A DNA stretch of 64,000 bases from assembly GCA_020726505.1 (NCBI GenBank), contig JAHLEZ010000003.1, positions 806,001 through 870,000 on the forward strand, in the 5' to 3' direction. The DNA is from Leptodontidium sp. MPI-SDFR-AT-0119. Its lineage: Eukaryota > Ascomycota > Leotiomycetes > Helotiales > Leptodontidiaceae. The notes under the pieces were generated by a model that saw only the letters and a list, made by a program, of their open reading frames with translations, was not told the DNA's origin and did no database searches. Shown here in pieces: positions 42,294-55,344 of the stretch (the first letter of the stretch is position 1; each line of letters opens with the position of its first letter). The position numbers and the translations under genes were made by a program.

Positions 42294-45200
42294 ATGGCTA
42301 CGAATATTATGGATGATCCATGGAACTGGACCGTGGATCGAGTTTCTCAGGAGCTCACCACAACCCAGCGATCGTGGCAGCCTGGTACCTTGTCATCACC
42401 CGACCTCCACTTGCTCCGTCAATCTCTACAAAGTCACATTGTCAACGGACAAGTCCTCCTTACCCAAATCAACCATAGAAAGGATGTATGCGAGATCTTT
42501 TCCATCTACGTCCTTAATCACCAAACCTGGCTTCTCGAGGCAATCAGACAATTCAGACTGAGAAGCCCTCAATACTTGTCGCAAAATCCTGCACCAGTTT
42601 CTAGCGAGAAGGCTGAATTGGAGCTCGATCGATGCCTTCGTGAATTGAAAGAGGTGATCTTTGGACCGGAGTCGCCTGAGAATCCATTAAATCTACCCCG
42701 TCGACCAGAACACCAGCACATTCTCCCCCCACCTCTAGATGCTGCTGTCTCTCCTACCACAGTTCCCGGCACACTTACACCCCAGGTTCTTCCTCTCATA
42801 TCGCTAGAACATGCTGCTGCATCTTCAAGCTCATCGCAAGGCACACCTGTCGACGCGAGTGAACAAAATGCCGGTAGCGAGCATGATGCCAATATTGAGC
42901 AAGTATTCGATGAGCCAACCGCAAAGCGACTCAAAAGTGGCAGTGCAGACCCTGCGAACGAATCTGCTCCCCAATTGGAGGGCGGTTTTCAGGACCAAGA
43001 GACTAGCACACTTGATGACGAGAGCATGCTTGTTTCATCACCAGAATCTAGCACGGCTTTAAGTCCTGAACTTGGCGTTGATTCTCCCGTTTTTGAGACT
43101 GAAGATGGCGACCAAGATCCTCTTCCATCACCAGAACTGAGCACCCCATTGGTTCCAGAAATTGAAGTCGAGTTACCCGTTCTTCATGTTGAAGACGACG
43201 CTCAAGCTCCAGTCGCAGACCCTGAGATCGACCCTACCACAGTTGCGAAGCCCCCGAAGAGACTGGCTCTTGGAATGCTCACTCAAGTCGGCGACATTGA
43301 TCCAGACAGAAATCGAGATATCCCAACCTACGGAGATGATCTACTTGTGCTTGATATTCCTGATCCTAGTATCACTACTCCTCACCTCACTGATACGCAT
43401 GATTCCTCGAGTTCTCCTCAAGTCAATATAGTAGAAGACAAGCATGACAGTGATCTATCCGATGTTGAGGCAGCTAATCAGCTTCGTCAAGAAAATGCCG
43501 TTCGAGGCCCTAGCTCTGGTACTCCAAACGCATCTGTAGCTACCCGTCATGCTCGACCCACTCGTTCTCGTCGTGCTCGGCCTACAAAGTATCTTGCAAA
43601 GAATAAGCTACCTGTGGATGATCTTTTCTACGAAGGAGTTGCTTTCGGTGCAGATATCCCTGTCAACGCCATTGAACCTGACGACAAATACTTCAGTCAC
43701 ACAAACCGTCAGAAACCCCCACCTGGTCAAGTTCGCTATGTCAGCAAGATGATGCGAAATTTCATGCTGAGCAAGAATGACTTGAACAGAACTCGAAGAG
43801 CCTCAGGCCCAAACTTTTCGACAGACCTGTTGGCCGTCGACATTTTGCGTGACGCAGACGGAAAACCAATCCCAGAAGTCTTTCTAGATCCTGAGATGTT
43901 GAGAAATAATGTTGGTACGGACTACGTAGAAGAATCCGATGAAGAGTCCAAGCCAGCACGCGAGACGCCAACCAATGAGGTTGTGGCTCTGCAGGGTTCT
44001 GATCTTGCTGTGGGAGGAACTACTCGGCCAGAAACAGCTCTTGATGTGGCTCTCGAAGCACCAGAGTCTGGCGAAAACCAAGTAGAAGAGCAAGCCAAGG
44101 ATGATGAGATACTCACTTCATACACCGCCGTGCGCACTTACCATGAAGGCAAGGGTATCATTCGCCTCATGACTTGGTTTACCACTCCATCCTTTACCCT
44201 CTATTACACCACTGTGGATGGCGAAATTCGGGCTAGACGTGAGAGACTTATCGATTGGCCTGAGCTCATGGGAAACAATAACCCCAAGGACTTTGAGGTT
44301 ATTTCTCCTCTTCAACTCATAGGCTCTCGACCAGAGCCAGCCCCCGAATACTACAGTCACTGGGCAGAGAAGTACGCAGATGTTCAAGACGACGTTCTTC
44401 CTGAGCTCGGTTTGTCTGGTGCAGAGTATGATACGGCGACGCTGAGAGAGATGGCGAAAGAGCGACAAGACCGTCAGCGTCGTCGCACCAGACAGAGAGG
44501 CACTCTGCTCAGCCCGCCGCAACTCAACTCCATCTTTGACGAGGCCATTGAACGCACGATTGAGAAGTGGCAAGAACAGAAGCTGCCAAAGCTCAACGCT
44601 AGAGCCTACAGTCTCTGGATGCATTCTCGCAGATCTCATACAAAGCGAATCCAAATTCAAGCTGCTCAAAATGACATTCAAACCCTCGAAGCGCGTATTG
44701 CAAAACACCGCACCAAATTTCTACTTGTCCCATGGTCTAGTTGGGCACAGGCCAGCAAAGGCTGTCGAAACACAGAACCCAGTGTAATCGATATCGAAAA
44801 TCTAAAGTGGAAAATCGACACACTTGGAAAGAAGACTTGCCCTGACAAGCCAAATCCGCTGCCATTGAAGAGCGCCGCGCAATTGAAGGTCACAGCTCCC
44901 TTGGCTGCTCAGGAGGTAGGAGACGACGCGGACGATGACATGGGGGCCCAGGAGTCAGGAGATGATGACGACGGTGATCTGGGAGGCTTCATTGTCAGTG
45001 ATGAAGAATCTGACGAGGCAGACGGCGAAGAGGACGAGCAAATGGTCGATGGGATGGAGGATTCAGAAGATGACCTTGAAGCCAACGGACCCTTTGCGAA
45101 GAGTAGGGCTCCCCTTGCCAAATCAATCACGGACGAGACACAAACCCCCTCCGCTCCGGGCAAGATCGCCAGCACTCCCACCCGAAAGTCTAAGATTGCA

Positions 45201-48200
45201 AAGACAACCTCAGAGGTCATTGATCTGACGGAATCTCCACCTCTAGCAGCATCTTCTGTGAACACTACTGCTGTAATCGATCTGACTACTCCAGAGAAGA
45301 ATCCATCCATTACGCCAAAGGGACGCAAGTTGATGCTGACAAATCGAAGCATCAGTCCTCTTGCTATCTCCGGTGGTTCTGCCGGTGGTTCTGCCGGTGA
45401 ACTGCCTCCATACGATAACCCCATTGCCATTGCAGAGTTTTCTTACGAGTTCTGGGAAAAGGCTGGAGATAAAGATCGACTGTTGATCAGAGTCTGGTAC
45501 AAGCTCCAAGACCCAAAACCTCTACTTCGATTCTTCGAGCGTTATTCGGAAGCGGATCTTTGGGATCTTCTGCGCCAAGTCATGGGTGCACTTCAGTCTG
45601 GGGCGGATCAAGTTGATGGCATGAAGTCTCGCACTTTTGATCGCCTCACCGAGATTGTCCAATTGGGAAACATGTTCATGAGCTGCAAATTCCACGAGTG
45701 GGGTGAAGATCTACCTCCCCTTTTGCTCAAAATCATAAAAGCTTCCAAGGGCTATTGGTACCATAACTTCTACGAGCTTTGCTCTCGCATGGAAGGCTTC
45801 TTGAACGCTTCTTCCTCCCCCCACCCTTCATCTCCTTCACCGCTAGTCAGGGCTAGCAAGGCCAACAAGCACCAGATCAGTGAGAGCGATGAGGATGATG
45901 AAGCCCCGACCAAGCGTCGTCGCGTTAGAAGCTCTACTGATACCGGTGATGACGCACCAGTCATATTTTCGCCTCATAGTACTCGCAAGAGACCAGTTGT
46001 TGAGGATGCCAATGCTCGAGAGGCTCGCGCTCGAAACCATCAGCGATTGAATGAACAAGCCCAGCGCCGTGCTATCCTCAGGGCTAAGCTTGCTGAATCC
46101 GGCATCACCCTTGGCCAAGGCAAGACAAAGCACATTATCAACGATGCCGCTGCACTTGATCAAGGACACGTTCACGTCAACGAGGAGATTGGTCGTCGCA
46201 TCAAGCAACATCAAGTTAATGGGGTTCGCTTCATGTGGAACCAGGTTGTTGCAGTCACCAACGAGCGTGCTATGCAAGGCTGTCTCCTGGCTCATACAAT
46301 GGGCCTTGGTAAAACCATGCAAGTTATCACTCTACTGGTTGCGATCGCCGAAGCGGCCTCGTCCCCGGACCCGACCATCTCTTCTCAAATTCCGTCCAGT
46401 TTGAAGGGTACATCGCGAACTCTTGTTCTTTGCCCACCTGGATTGATCGACAACTGGATGGACGAACTTCTTTCCTGGACCCCTGGAACTACGTTAGGAG
46501 ATTTCTGGAAACTCAGCAGTACCGTTTCCGTCAAGGATCGTTTGCAAACCATTTCCGATTGGCATGGAGCTGGTGGAGTTCTCATTGTTGGCTACGAGAT
46601 GCTTCGTAACCTGGTTCAAAACAAGACAACTGCGACTCGTCAAGCACCACTTACAAAGGAAGAGCATGAGCGAATCCTTGATGAGCTTCTGAATGGCCCT
46701 GATATCATTATTGCTGATGAAGCCCATAAGCTGAAGAATGCCAAATCCAGCCTTGCGTCCGCTGCCTCTCAATTCCGATCCAAATGTCGAATCGCTCTCA
46801 CAGGCTCCCCGCTTGCCAATAACGTTGAGGAATACCATTCTATGGTTGAGTTCGTACAGCCTGGATACCTTGGTAGCGCCGTTGAGTTCCGTAGCAAGTA
46901 TAAGGAACCTATCGAGGTATGTTCAGCACTCACATATTCCACGATTGAGACAATTCCTCCCCCTCCCAACAGCAGTATGCTGACTAGATTTTCTGGAATT
47001 TAGGCAGGTCTTTTCGCGGATTCCACCTCTGACGACCGCCGACAGGCTTTGAAGATGCTGGGTGTTCTGAACAAGGAGCTCGCACTTAAAGTCAATCGGG
47101 CTGACTTGTCAGTTCTCAGAAACGATCTGCCACTGAAGAAGGAGTTCGTCATGTCTGTACCACTTACAGATATCCAGCGCAAGGTCTACTCATTATATGT
47201 TCAATCTTTGAAGGTGGGCGACAATCAGCTCACAAAGGATGGGGAGGTCAAGCAGGCAACACTCTGGTCCTGGCTTGCGACTCTTTCATTGCTTTGCAAC
47301 CACCCTTACTGTTTCAACACCAAGATGCAGGAAGGCGAGGAAGCTGCTCTCCCGAAGGCGGCTACTCCAGATAATGCCATTGATGATAATGTCACTGCTC
47401 AGTTGGTCGACGTCCCTCTCTCACAGGCCGGACTCTCGACAACCTTTGTTGAGGAGGTTACGAGACTCTTTGACGCCGAGGATCTCACTCAGGTCAACTT
47501 GTCTAACAAGGTCACGTTACTTTGCCAGATCTTGGATGCTGCAAAGGAGGCTGGTGATAAGACACTGGTTTTCTCTTCTTCGATTCCAACCTTGAACTAC
47601 CTTGAAACACTCTTCGCTGGACAAGGTCGCTCACTGGCTCGTCTTGATGGTAAGACGCCCATCGCAAAGCGTCAACGTCTCATCAAGACCTTCAACAGTG
47701 GCAATCAGGAGGTTTTCCTCATTTCGACGACTGCTGGTGGACTTGGTCTGAATCTGCAAAGCGCGAACCGGGTTGTAATTTTTGACTTCAAATATAACCC
47801 GATTCAAGAGGAGCAGGCTGTTGGCCGCGCATAGTAAGTCGACCTATCCCAATGTTTTCCATGGAGTATCTATATCGACCGCTCTATGATACAGAAGCAA
47901 TCAGCTAACTAACTTCCTGTGTAGCCGCATTGGGCAGCTGAAGCCAACATTTGTCTATCGCTTTGTCTGCGGAGGTACCTTCGAAGACAATGTCCATAAT
48001 AAGACAGTCTTCAAGTCGCAACTTGCTTCCAGAGTGGTACGTACAGATCTGGCCTAATCTCCCTGTCATGGGAGGCTACCTGCGAGGGATTATCAATGTG
48101 TACTAGCCTTTCCCCATCGCATAACTGACTGTTGTTCCAGGTTGACAAGAAAAGCCCCTTGGCGTATGCAAAGAAGAAGTTCGGCGATTTCCTCTACGAA

Positions 48201-50057
48201 CCCAAGGACCTTCCTCAAAAGGATCTCACTGAGTTTCAAGGAAGGGACCCTGCAGTTCTTGACAAGATCTTAGCCTCTCAAGCTCAGACAGCAACCATTC
48301 GTTCAATTGTTCAGACGGACACCTTCGAAATGGATGATGAGGATCGTCTTACGCCTGAGGAGCAGCAGGAGGTTGATAGGATGATTAGGGAGCTTGACCT
48401 CAGAAGAAATAATCCCCTTGAGGCTCAGCGTCAAGCCTATCAGCTAGCTCAGTCTCAACGTTCAAACGTACCCAACCCCCAACCTCGCTCGTCTATGGTC
48501 CCACATGCTGAGGGTCAACGTTCTATCACATACCCGATGCAAAACGGCCCATCTGCAACACCACAGGCTAATACTCAACGTCCAGACCAGCCCTTGAATC
48601 AATCTGCACAACCTTCGACGCCCCAACCACAGCTCACTGGCTCTGCCAGCTTGGGAAATACGAAGCAGACTCCAATTCTACCACCTCCTTCGCAATATCC
48701 TCGTGGATCTTTTGGGGGCCCGTCTTCTCAGGCTGGTCGCTCTTCGCAGGTTGGAGCCTCTTCATCGAGCAACACTGGTGGAATTCCTAGCAGCTCCGCA
48801 TCCAACAACAATCCTCCAATCATGGGTGCGAACACACGTCATCTTGCTGAAGTCCCGTCCTCGTGGAGAAGATTTGGAAAGGCACAAGAGCTTGGCCGTG
48901 TATCGGACATCGGTCACCAACAGAGCCCTTCAAAGGGTGCTCCCAGTCATGTTACTCATACACCCAATGCCACTGACGGATCCAGTCGGTCAGAGCTGCA
49001 GAATGTAGGTGTCCATAACAAATTTGTGTATCTTTTGCCCCGAAACTAACTTTGCGGCAGGCTGATCGAAGTATCTTCCCCTTGCTCCTCAACGCATACC
49101 AATCAGGCATTCCAGGTGACTTGGCTCAGCCGCAGCTACCTGCCGCAACCTTCAAGCGAACAAAGGAGGTCGCTCGTGATGTTAAAATCATGATAGAAAC
49201 GCGTTTCACAGATCCTGTTCGCCAAAAGCTGTACTTGGACATTGCATACGATGCGCTTCGGACTGACTCCCAAAAATGCCGTCAAATCATTGACTCACAA
49301 TTGAGTGTTGACGATTTTGTCAATGATCTGGTACGTCAAGGCCCACCGTCAGGATCACAAAAAGTAGGCATTTCTGCATCTTCTTCACTATTGCAAAGGC
49401 CCCCTTCCCAGGACAAGGCACACGAGGTGGAAAGCTCTCAGGGTATTCTGATGACTTCAACCTCACAGCCAATATTAGACCTACAAAATCCGGTCAAGGG
49501 ACCGGACTCCAGTTCTGTCCCTTTTGGTGACCCCGAGAGTTACGCAAGTAACAGCAACTTGAGTGTCATTGGAAGAGGGCAGGAAGTGATTGATTCTAGG
49601 AAAGATCAAGTGCAAGATTTGACCCTAGCAAAAGATACTGGTCGCATAGTCTTACATGACGAGAATGATGAAGATGTAGTGGGAGATGTTGCTGCAGTGG
49701 TCGCATCTGCCATAGCTCCAATCGCCCACTCCGATCCTAGCGGAAGCAGCAACAACTTTGCAAGATACGTTAGGCGATTGCTAGGTTCGGAGCGCTAACC
49801 CTTCTCGATTTTAGTCGGCCATGTTCAATGCGATGAATGGACAGTTTTCGCGCAACCCGGTCCAGTCTTTGAAAACACCGGTCAGTGATAAGCAGAATCG
49901 TCATCGCAATCGCAATGTCACTCACGGAAGCCCCGGCATGAGAGATGACGATGCAAGAGCTATGGCTAAAGTCGACCGAAACCGTCTCGCCAAAGGTGCT
50001 CTTCCGGTATCCAGGCCTCACAACGATGGCAGAAGTCCTCATGGAAGACAACCTTGA
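42294..50057 (+). CDS. ATRX/RAD54-like SNF2 family helicase-ATPase with SUMO-interacting motifs
   Basis: The model is join(42294..46916,47004..47833,47925..48036,48141..49004,49061..49768,49815..50057), 2459 aa. The first four introns (87, 91, 104 and 56 nt) are well supported. The last (49769-49814, GTTAGG donor, GCTAAC branch, TTTTAG acceptor) is less certain; without it the protein ends at 49798. SNF2 motifs are Walker A HTMGLGKTMQV (K1340), motif II ADEAHKLKN (D1475), ALTGSPLANNVEEY, then TTAGGLGLNLQSANRVV and QEEQAVGRAYRIGQ. The VGRA-YRIGQ form and the long acidic N-terminus resemble ATRX/RAD54-like proteins rather than SWI/SNF. Two VIDLT SUMO-interacting motifs (residues 975-979 and 994-998) follow acidic tracts, and Ser/Gln-rich tails follow the ATPase. 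It probably acts on chromatin or recombination intermediates in the nucleus. No ADD or RING zinc finger is visible. Confidence 0.88.
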
Positions 50058-53000
50058 GATGCGGAGCTTGGAGCACTGACGAATGAGGAGATTCTGAGAC
50101 GCGAACGTCCCGCAAGCTTATCTGCGTCTACGGCTCCATCCTCCAAAGACAACTAAGCAACTCACCTCGATATCGGATCAATGTGTACCTGGACAATTTC
50201 TTTGCTTTTCCTTTATCCTTTCAATACTCTTGACTTGTCTGTAGTCAACCATTTCGGAGGATTTCTTCTGCACTGACACGGGGCGTTATGGGAAACGATA
50301 CCACTGCATAGAATCTTGCTACTCAGGCGCATTGGCGTTCATGCTCGTTGCATTGGAGGGTTCTAGATATCAATGGTGGAAATGAATGGCGTCATTTGTT
50401 CTGGGCAACCAGAAGTGTAGAATTAAAATGGAGTTGGTGGATGCAATACCAGCGTAGAACTCTTATGGACGGTTAGTTAGAGAGCTCGCGTGCACAATGG
50501 ATTTGCAGAATGAAATCATCTACTTCATATCGTCTTTAAATTCTCGCCGGTGATGTAAATGAATTCTAGAGGCCCACTTTTCTCTGTTGATCCTCGTATC
50601 TTTGGATATTTGCTTCACCACCATAAGAGTTTCGGATTACCCAGATGGTCTAGGGAAGCAGGTATCGATCTTCGAGTGTTCCAGAACAAGGTCAGCGCAT
50701 AGTTGCTCATTGTACAAAGCATGAGGCTTCAAGAAAAGGTGTTTCGGATCATAGCGAGCACCAAGAAAAGTATGAGGCAAGTAAGTCTTAGAGTGATTGC
50801 CAGGACCAAGAAAGCGCTAACCCACTCTCTGATCACTGGACCGACTCAAATTACTCAATAGCGCCTCAGTCGATGTTGAGTTATGGTTCGAGCCGCAAAA
50901 GGGGGGGGGGGGCATGTAGGTACTGCTGAGTGTGGGCGACTCCTGTAATAGATGAGAAATTTCTCTTTTCGATCATAGGTCTGAAGTATGATCCAGGGCA
51001 CGGTATAACATGTTGAATTGTCAATGTGAGAGACCACCATGTGGGGATGTATCTGGTACCGCTAGGTGCCAACCAACATGACAAAATTCTGAAGGGGAAA
51101 ATGGCATCGCAGAATTTCGCGAGTACAGGAAGTGTCTAAATTCATCTCATAACTTGGGCATAGGTCTTTGACATGCTCACATAGAATTCCCCAGAGGGCA
51201 GTTCCAAGCACAGGAAGGTTCAAGGTACTTCTGGAGTCGGATCGCGCAAAGAAGGCAGTTGGTGGGGATTGACCATCACCTCTCAGAAGGCAAGCCTGCC
51301 TTAACGAATAGCCGAAGTACTGTGATGCTGTCATGGAAAATTGCCAATTGGAGGGCCATTATGTCAAGCCGGCGGGTAGGAGGCGGAGAGGGGGGGGGGG
51401 AAACTTCAGCTGTAAACGTAGATTTATCTCATAGAGTTTCAGTTCACAAGGTTACAGAATCAAATCAGCGCAAAAACAGTTGCAAGAGATGGAGAGAGAA
51501 GTGGAAGACAAGAGAAGTCACTTGTGAAAACAATGTCAAAGAAGCAAAGCCTAGATCGTCTTCGGGGCTGCATGTAGCTCGTCCGTACAAGCTTCTAGAT
51601 ATGTAACTGTCAATGATTCGCTCACTGCCTCGCATGGTCGACCACCTAATGTTTATATGAGGCTATGCTCAGGGTTCCTGAGAAATTCTTTGCTCGAGGG
51701 CCGAAGCCTTTAACATGATAGACTTCGGGGATTGGGATCCCTAGTTTCCTGCTATGCAACCAGAATTCAATTGCTTCGGGATACATACAACAAGTGACAT
51801 CAACAGATGGGTATTCTAAGGTGAACTGATACATCTAAGAGAGATGGTAGCCTCACAATATCTAAGCAGTACCTTAGAAGCTCCAGCGGCACTGCATGCG
51901 ATCCAAAGAGCCCTAAAACTCGATGCGGGTTGACGAGTCTGACAATTTTCAGCGACTGCATGTAAGTATGAGCCCAGCCGGATTTCGTTTCAGGTCGGAA
52001 ACTCAGTTAAACCCCATGATCTGTGACATTATTTGTTGACTTCAATTTCTTTGGAAGCTTCACAGCCCGAATTTGGTGTTGTGCAAGGTTGAGAGTCGCA
52101 AACCACAGCCGAATACGAGGAGTAAAAAACTGGCATACTGGAGGGGAGATCGCAAGACGTCCAAGCCATTCTATCTTGGCCTTTGTTGGAACGAGATTCT
52201 GGGTGCTCGGCAAAATTCTCGTCACCCACCAAGCTAGCCCGCGAAGCGAGAATGGTGCACCTACTTGTATTGAAATAAACAAATTTCTGACATCAAAGGC
52301 TCAAACACGCCCGCGCGGGGTATGATCGTCAGCTTCGCCGCTGGTTATATTCCCTGCCTATGCGGAAAATTGTTTAATCGGAAGAAAAAAGTGGCCACAC
52401 TGGACTTTAAGGGCTAGGATATCTCAAGAGTAACCGAAGTTCCAATGGTCGATCTTTAAAACTGTTCGGGTTCACCAAGGGGGTAGCGAAATGCTCGAAC
52501 CGGAGTTTCCAAAAGTCGTGTTACAATGAGCAACCAGTTCGGAAATTGAAATGAAAAATATGTATATAATCCCATTCCCTACAAGAAACATTGCTAACAA
52601 GACACACGCATAATCAAAACCAAACATCCAATTTTTTTTCTCAATTTTTTCTTCTCGCTTCCTAAACTATTTACACGAAGGTTCTGTCAACTGTCTCGCG
52701 TCGCTGTGGGATTCAGCTCGCGACAACGCGACGATGAGCTTGGCTTTACGCGAACACATCACTGAAATACCCAATTGAAGTTTTGCATTTGGGAAGCCCC
52801 ACAAGACCTGCCATCAGCACTCCAATTCCTGTGTCGTTTTTTGACTGGGAGTAATGTGGGTGATGTCATGGAGAAATTTTCGATGCCGCAAACAAACAAA
52901 TGAGCTGCTGAACTGCTAAGTGCGGGTCCTAGACGCCAGTCCTGTAAAGAGATCTCCTCAGTACAATGTAGAAAAGAAGATTCAAATCATCGCACTTCTT

Positions 53001-53186
53001 CTTGCGGGTGTCTCGTAGGCTATCTTACAAAACAATTAGGATAACTTTGATACATTACTATAATCTAAATGATAGCGCAATCATTTCTTTGGTCTTGGTG
53101 ATTTTTTGTGATTTTTTTGGTCGGCATGTCGTTGATTTTGGTAGCCGAATGTTTTCTTTACTGTTGTTTTGACAAAGCGATCTCGC
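50058..53186. other. Gene-poor 3.1 kb region
   Basis: No supported gene. There is a 12-G run at 50901-50912 and an 11-G run at 51390-51400. Minus-strand ORFs at 51062-51334, 51646-51834 and 52007-52282 have mildly protein-like composition but no splice-consistent linkage and no recognised family. A C/T-rich stretch around 52625-52680 looks like a leader without an obvious gene behind it. Confidence 0.35.
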
Positions 53187-54050
53187 TTATTCTGCCACGG
53201 CAATATTTCGGCTGGCGATGCTTCCTGCATGTGAGGATGCGTGAATGAAATGATTGCTCATATGATAAGAGGGATAAAGGACTTTGATATGAAATTCATA
53301 CCTCGTGGTTCCCAGGTCCATTCTGGTGGGGTTTCCCCGTCGTGTGGATCGGGCAAGCCTTTCCAGCAAACAGCTGTTGGAAGTCGGAAAGCTGCTTTCT
53401 CGAGCTTTTGGGTTGCTACCCAATAATTGTGTAGGCTTAAAGGGACAGCTGGTATCGATTTCTCGCTATAGGACACTATAGGACATTATAGATTCTATGC
53501 TCCCGTAGATTTGGCCTCCCCAGCTTGCATTTGGTCGCTGTAGATTTTAACGGCGACACTGGAACGAGCATTTATACGCCTTCGAAGAGGATGTGGTGAG
53601 CTGTATACTGATACGCTACTCCAAGAGTACAGTTCAAGTCTGGGTTCTAGTACTACAAGAGGTAAGTTCTGCGATTGCTCCTCGGTGTCAGGTTGTAGTA
53701 CTATATGATCAGGGAGTTGGATGCGCATATTTGGCCAGCAACTGCTGTGGGAGAAGGAATTCAAGTTCGGTCAATCTGAGCAATCAGTTCGCTGAGCCTG
53801 TCTGTCATTAATGCTTCCCAACTCCATCTAGACGCTTCCGCGATTGATTTTCTGCACCGTCGACCTTGAGAATCAGATTCCTCGAACATACTCAATGCTG
53901 TGAGCCTGTGAAATGGATGAAGATAGTCTTGGCGATCCTTTGCATGCCACTTGAAAGGCCCATCCTCGTAGTCCAACCATGAGACTCGAAACAGTTCTCA
54001 GTTCTTGCAAATGTACTCACGCTCCCAAGACGAAGAACCACGAGGCTTGC
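53187..54050 (-). other. Possible unannotated or decayed minus-strand gene
   Basis: Three minus-strand segments read like coding exons. A frame covering about 53774-53985 gives WLDYEDGPFKWHAKDRQDY followed by further Trp-rich sequence. A frame covering about 53304-53440 gives LHNYWVATQKLEKAAFRLPT and PDPHDGETPPEWTWEPR. A good 77-nt intron (53225-53301, GTATGA...TGCAG) then joins the second to a short terminal exon ending IASRNIAVAE at 53187. I could not find splice sites that connect the first two segments in frame, so this may be a degraded gene, a wrong guess, or need an exon I missed. No family is recognised. Confidence 0.3.
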
Positions 54051-54159
54051 AGTTCATAAATTAGCTGAATAATTAAATCTACTTTCTAGTCATCCAGTAT
54101 CTATCTGTACAATTTCTATGCCATAGTCTAAAAGTTCCAAGAAGCACTCCCTGCCCCAC

Positions 54160-55344
54160 TCATGCATCTGCCATCATCTCCCTGATCCACCCACCGACTT
54201 TCTCTGCCACCGTCTCACTGTGGCCTGTTCCGGGTTAGTCCTGCGCAGAAAAAAAGCAATATTAAAACCTACGAATGCAAAATCCATGAGGAATTCCACC
54301 CTCATCAATCATCATGACCGGCTTTGGACTCTGCCTTACTCCTTCTTCCCGTCCCCTGGCGGCGATGAGCGCATCACGAGTGTGGTCCGCTACCCAGTGA
54401 TCCTAAGGCTGTCAGTTAACAGCTCATTAGAAGGACAAGGAGACATACATTTTGCCCAAAGTAGAAAATCAACTTTGGAGATTTAGACTTAGAGTCTGGA
54501 TCCTCATGCTCAATACCCCAAATATTCTCATCCCACTTATCCTCGGTGATGAAATCCATTTCATCCTTAGCCATGTGCCTTATCCGTGTCAGTATTTTCA
54601 ACCTTTCATATCAGGAGAGTGGTTGACTTACAAAGCTTGCCAAACACCCATTCTACTTCTCAAGAAGCTCGTCGTGACCCCTGCAGCTTCGCTCGGCATT
54701 CTCGCCACCACACCCACCAGCCACTTCAATGTACTTCCTGGTGCCAGATAAACCAAACCCTTTGCAACAGTTCCTACCTTCTTGGCGAAATCGGGAATGC
54801 GAAATAGCGTGCTGATTTTGACTCCGCTGGGAGACTTGGCAATATGGGTGACTGTAGGGAAGAGCAGGATGCCAGCTGAGACTCTAGTGGGTGAGGACTT
54901 TCCCAGTCGTTTAATGAGTTCCAAGAGAATGTAAGAGCCGACGGAATGCCCGATTAGGATCACACTGTCGAAGTGCCGATCTTTCTTTGGTCCTGAGGGT
55001 ATGCGTTGGGACTTGAGAGCCAGGAGGGAGATTTCGATTTGTTCTTCTAGATTGTAAGGTGTCTTTCTGGTGTCTAAATCCGAGTCCACGAAGCCGGCGA
55101 GGGATTGTCCATGGATATGGTACTGGTCCTGGGGGCTCTGAGATGTGGTGAGGATGTTGTGAAGACTGTGGAGGAAGGTGTTGTAGTACCCGATGAGCCC
55201 GGGATTGCCGGTTATGAAGAATATGAGGTGGAGGGATGCGGAGGGCGAGGTGTATGAGGGGTGGATGGATATTTGAGAGGCTGTGTTGACTGCGGTGTTT
55301 GGCGAGGCTACTTCGGGTGATTCGGGGGGGAGTTGGGTAGACAT
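54160..55344 (-). CDS. Lipid droplet-associated hydrolase (LDAH-type alpha/beta hydrolase)
   Basis: The model is complement(join(54160..54224,54273..54402,54449..54578,54632..55344)), 345 aa, with introns of 48, 46 and 53 nt. The fold is alpha/beta hydrolase. The oxyanion strand is LIFFITGNPGLIGYYNTFLH (residues 39-58). The nucleophile elbow is GHSVGS (Ser134). Family features follow: ILLFPTVTHIAKSPSG, LVYLAPGS and a KLIFYFGQNDHWV motif with the acidic residue. The C-terminal IPHGFCIRHSETVAEKV is expected to hold the catalytic His. LDAH/DUF2305 proteins sit on lipid droplets and affect sterol ester or triacylglycerol turnover, though their enzymology is debated. The third intron uses GTAGGT at 54272; that choice alone restores the conserved RHSETVAEKV ending. 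An upstream ATG at 55440 is in frame, but MSTQLPP is the likelier start. Confidence 0.9.

Noticed and set aside
53466..53491. CTATAGGACA short direct repeat as a CRISPR-like or satellite array
   Set aside because: Only about two and a half 10-nt units with no spacers, so this is simple slippage.
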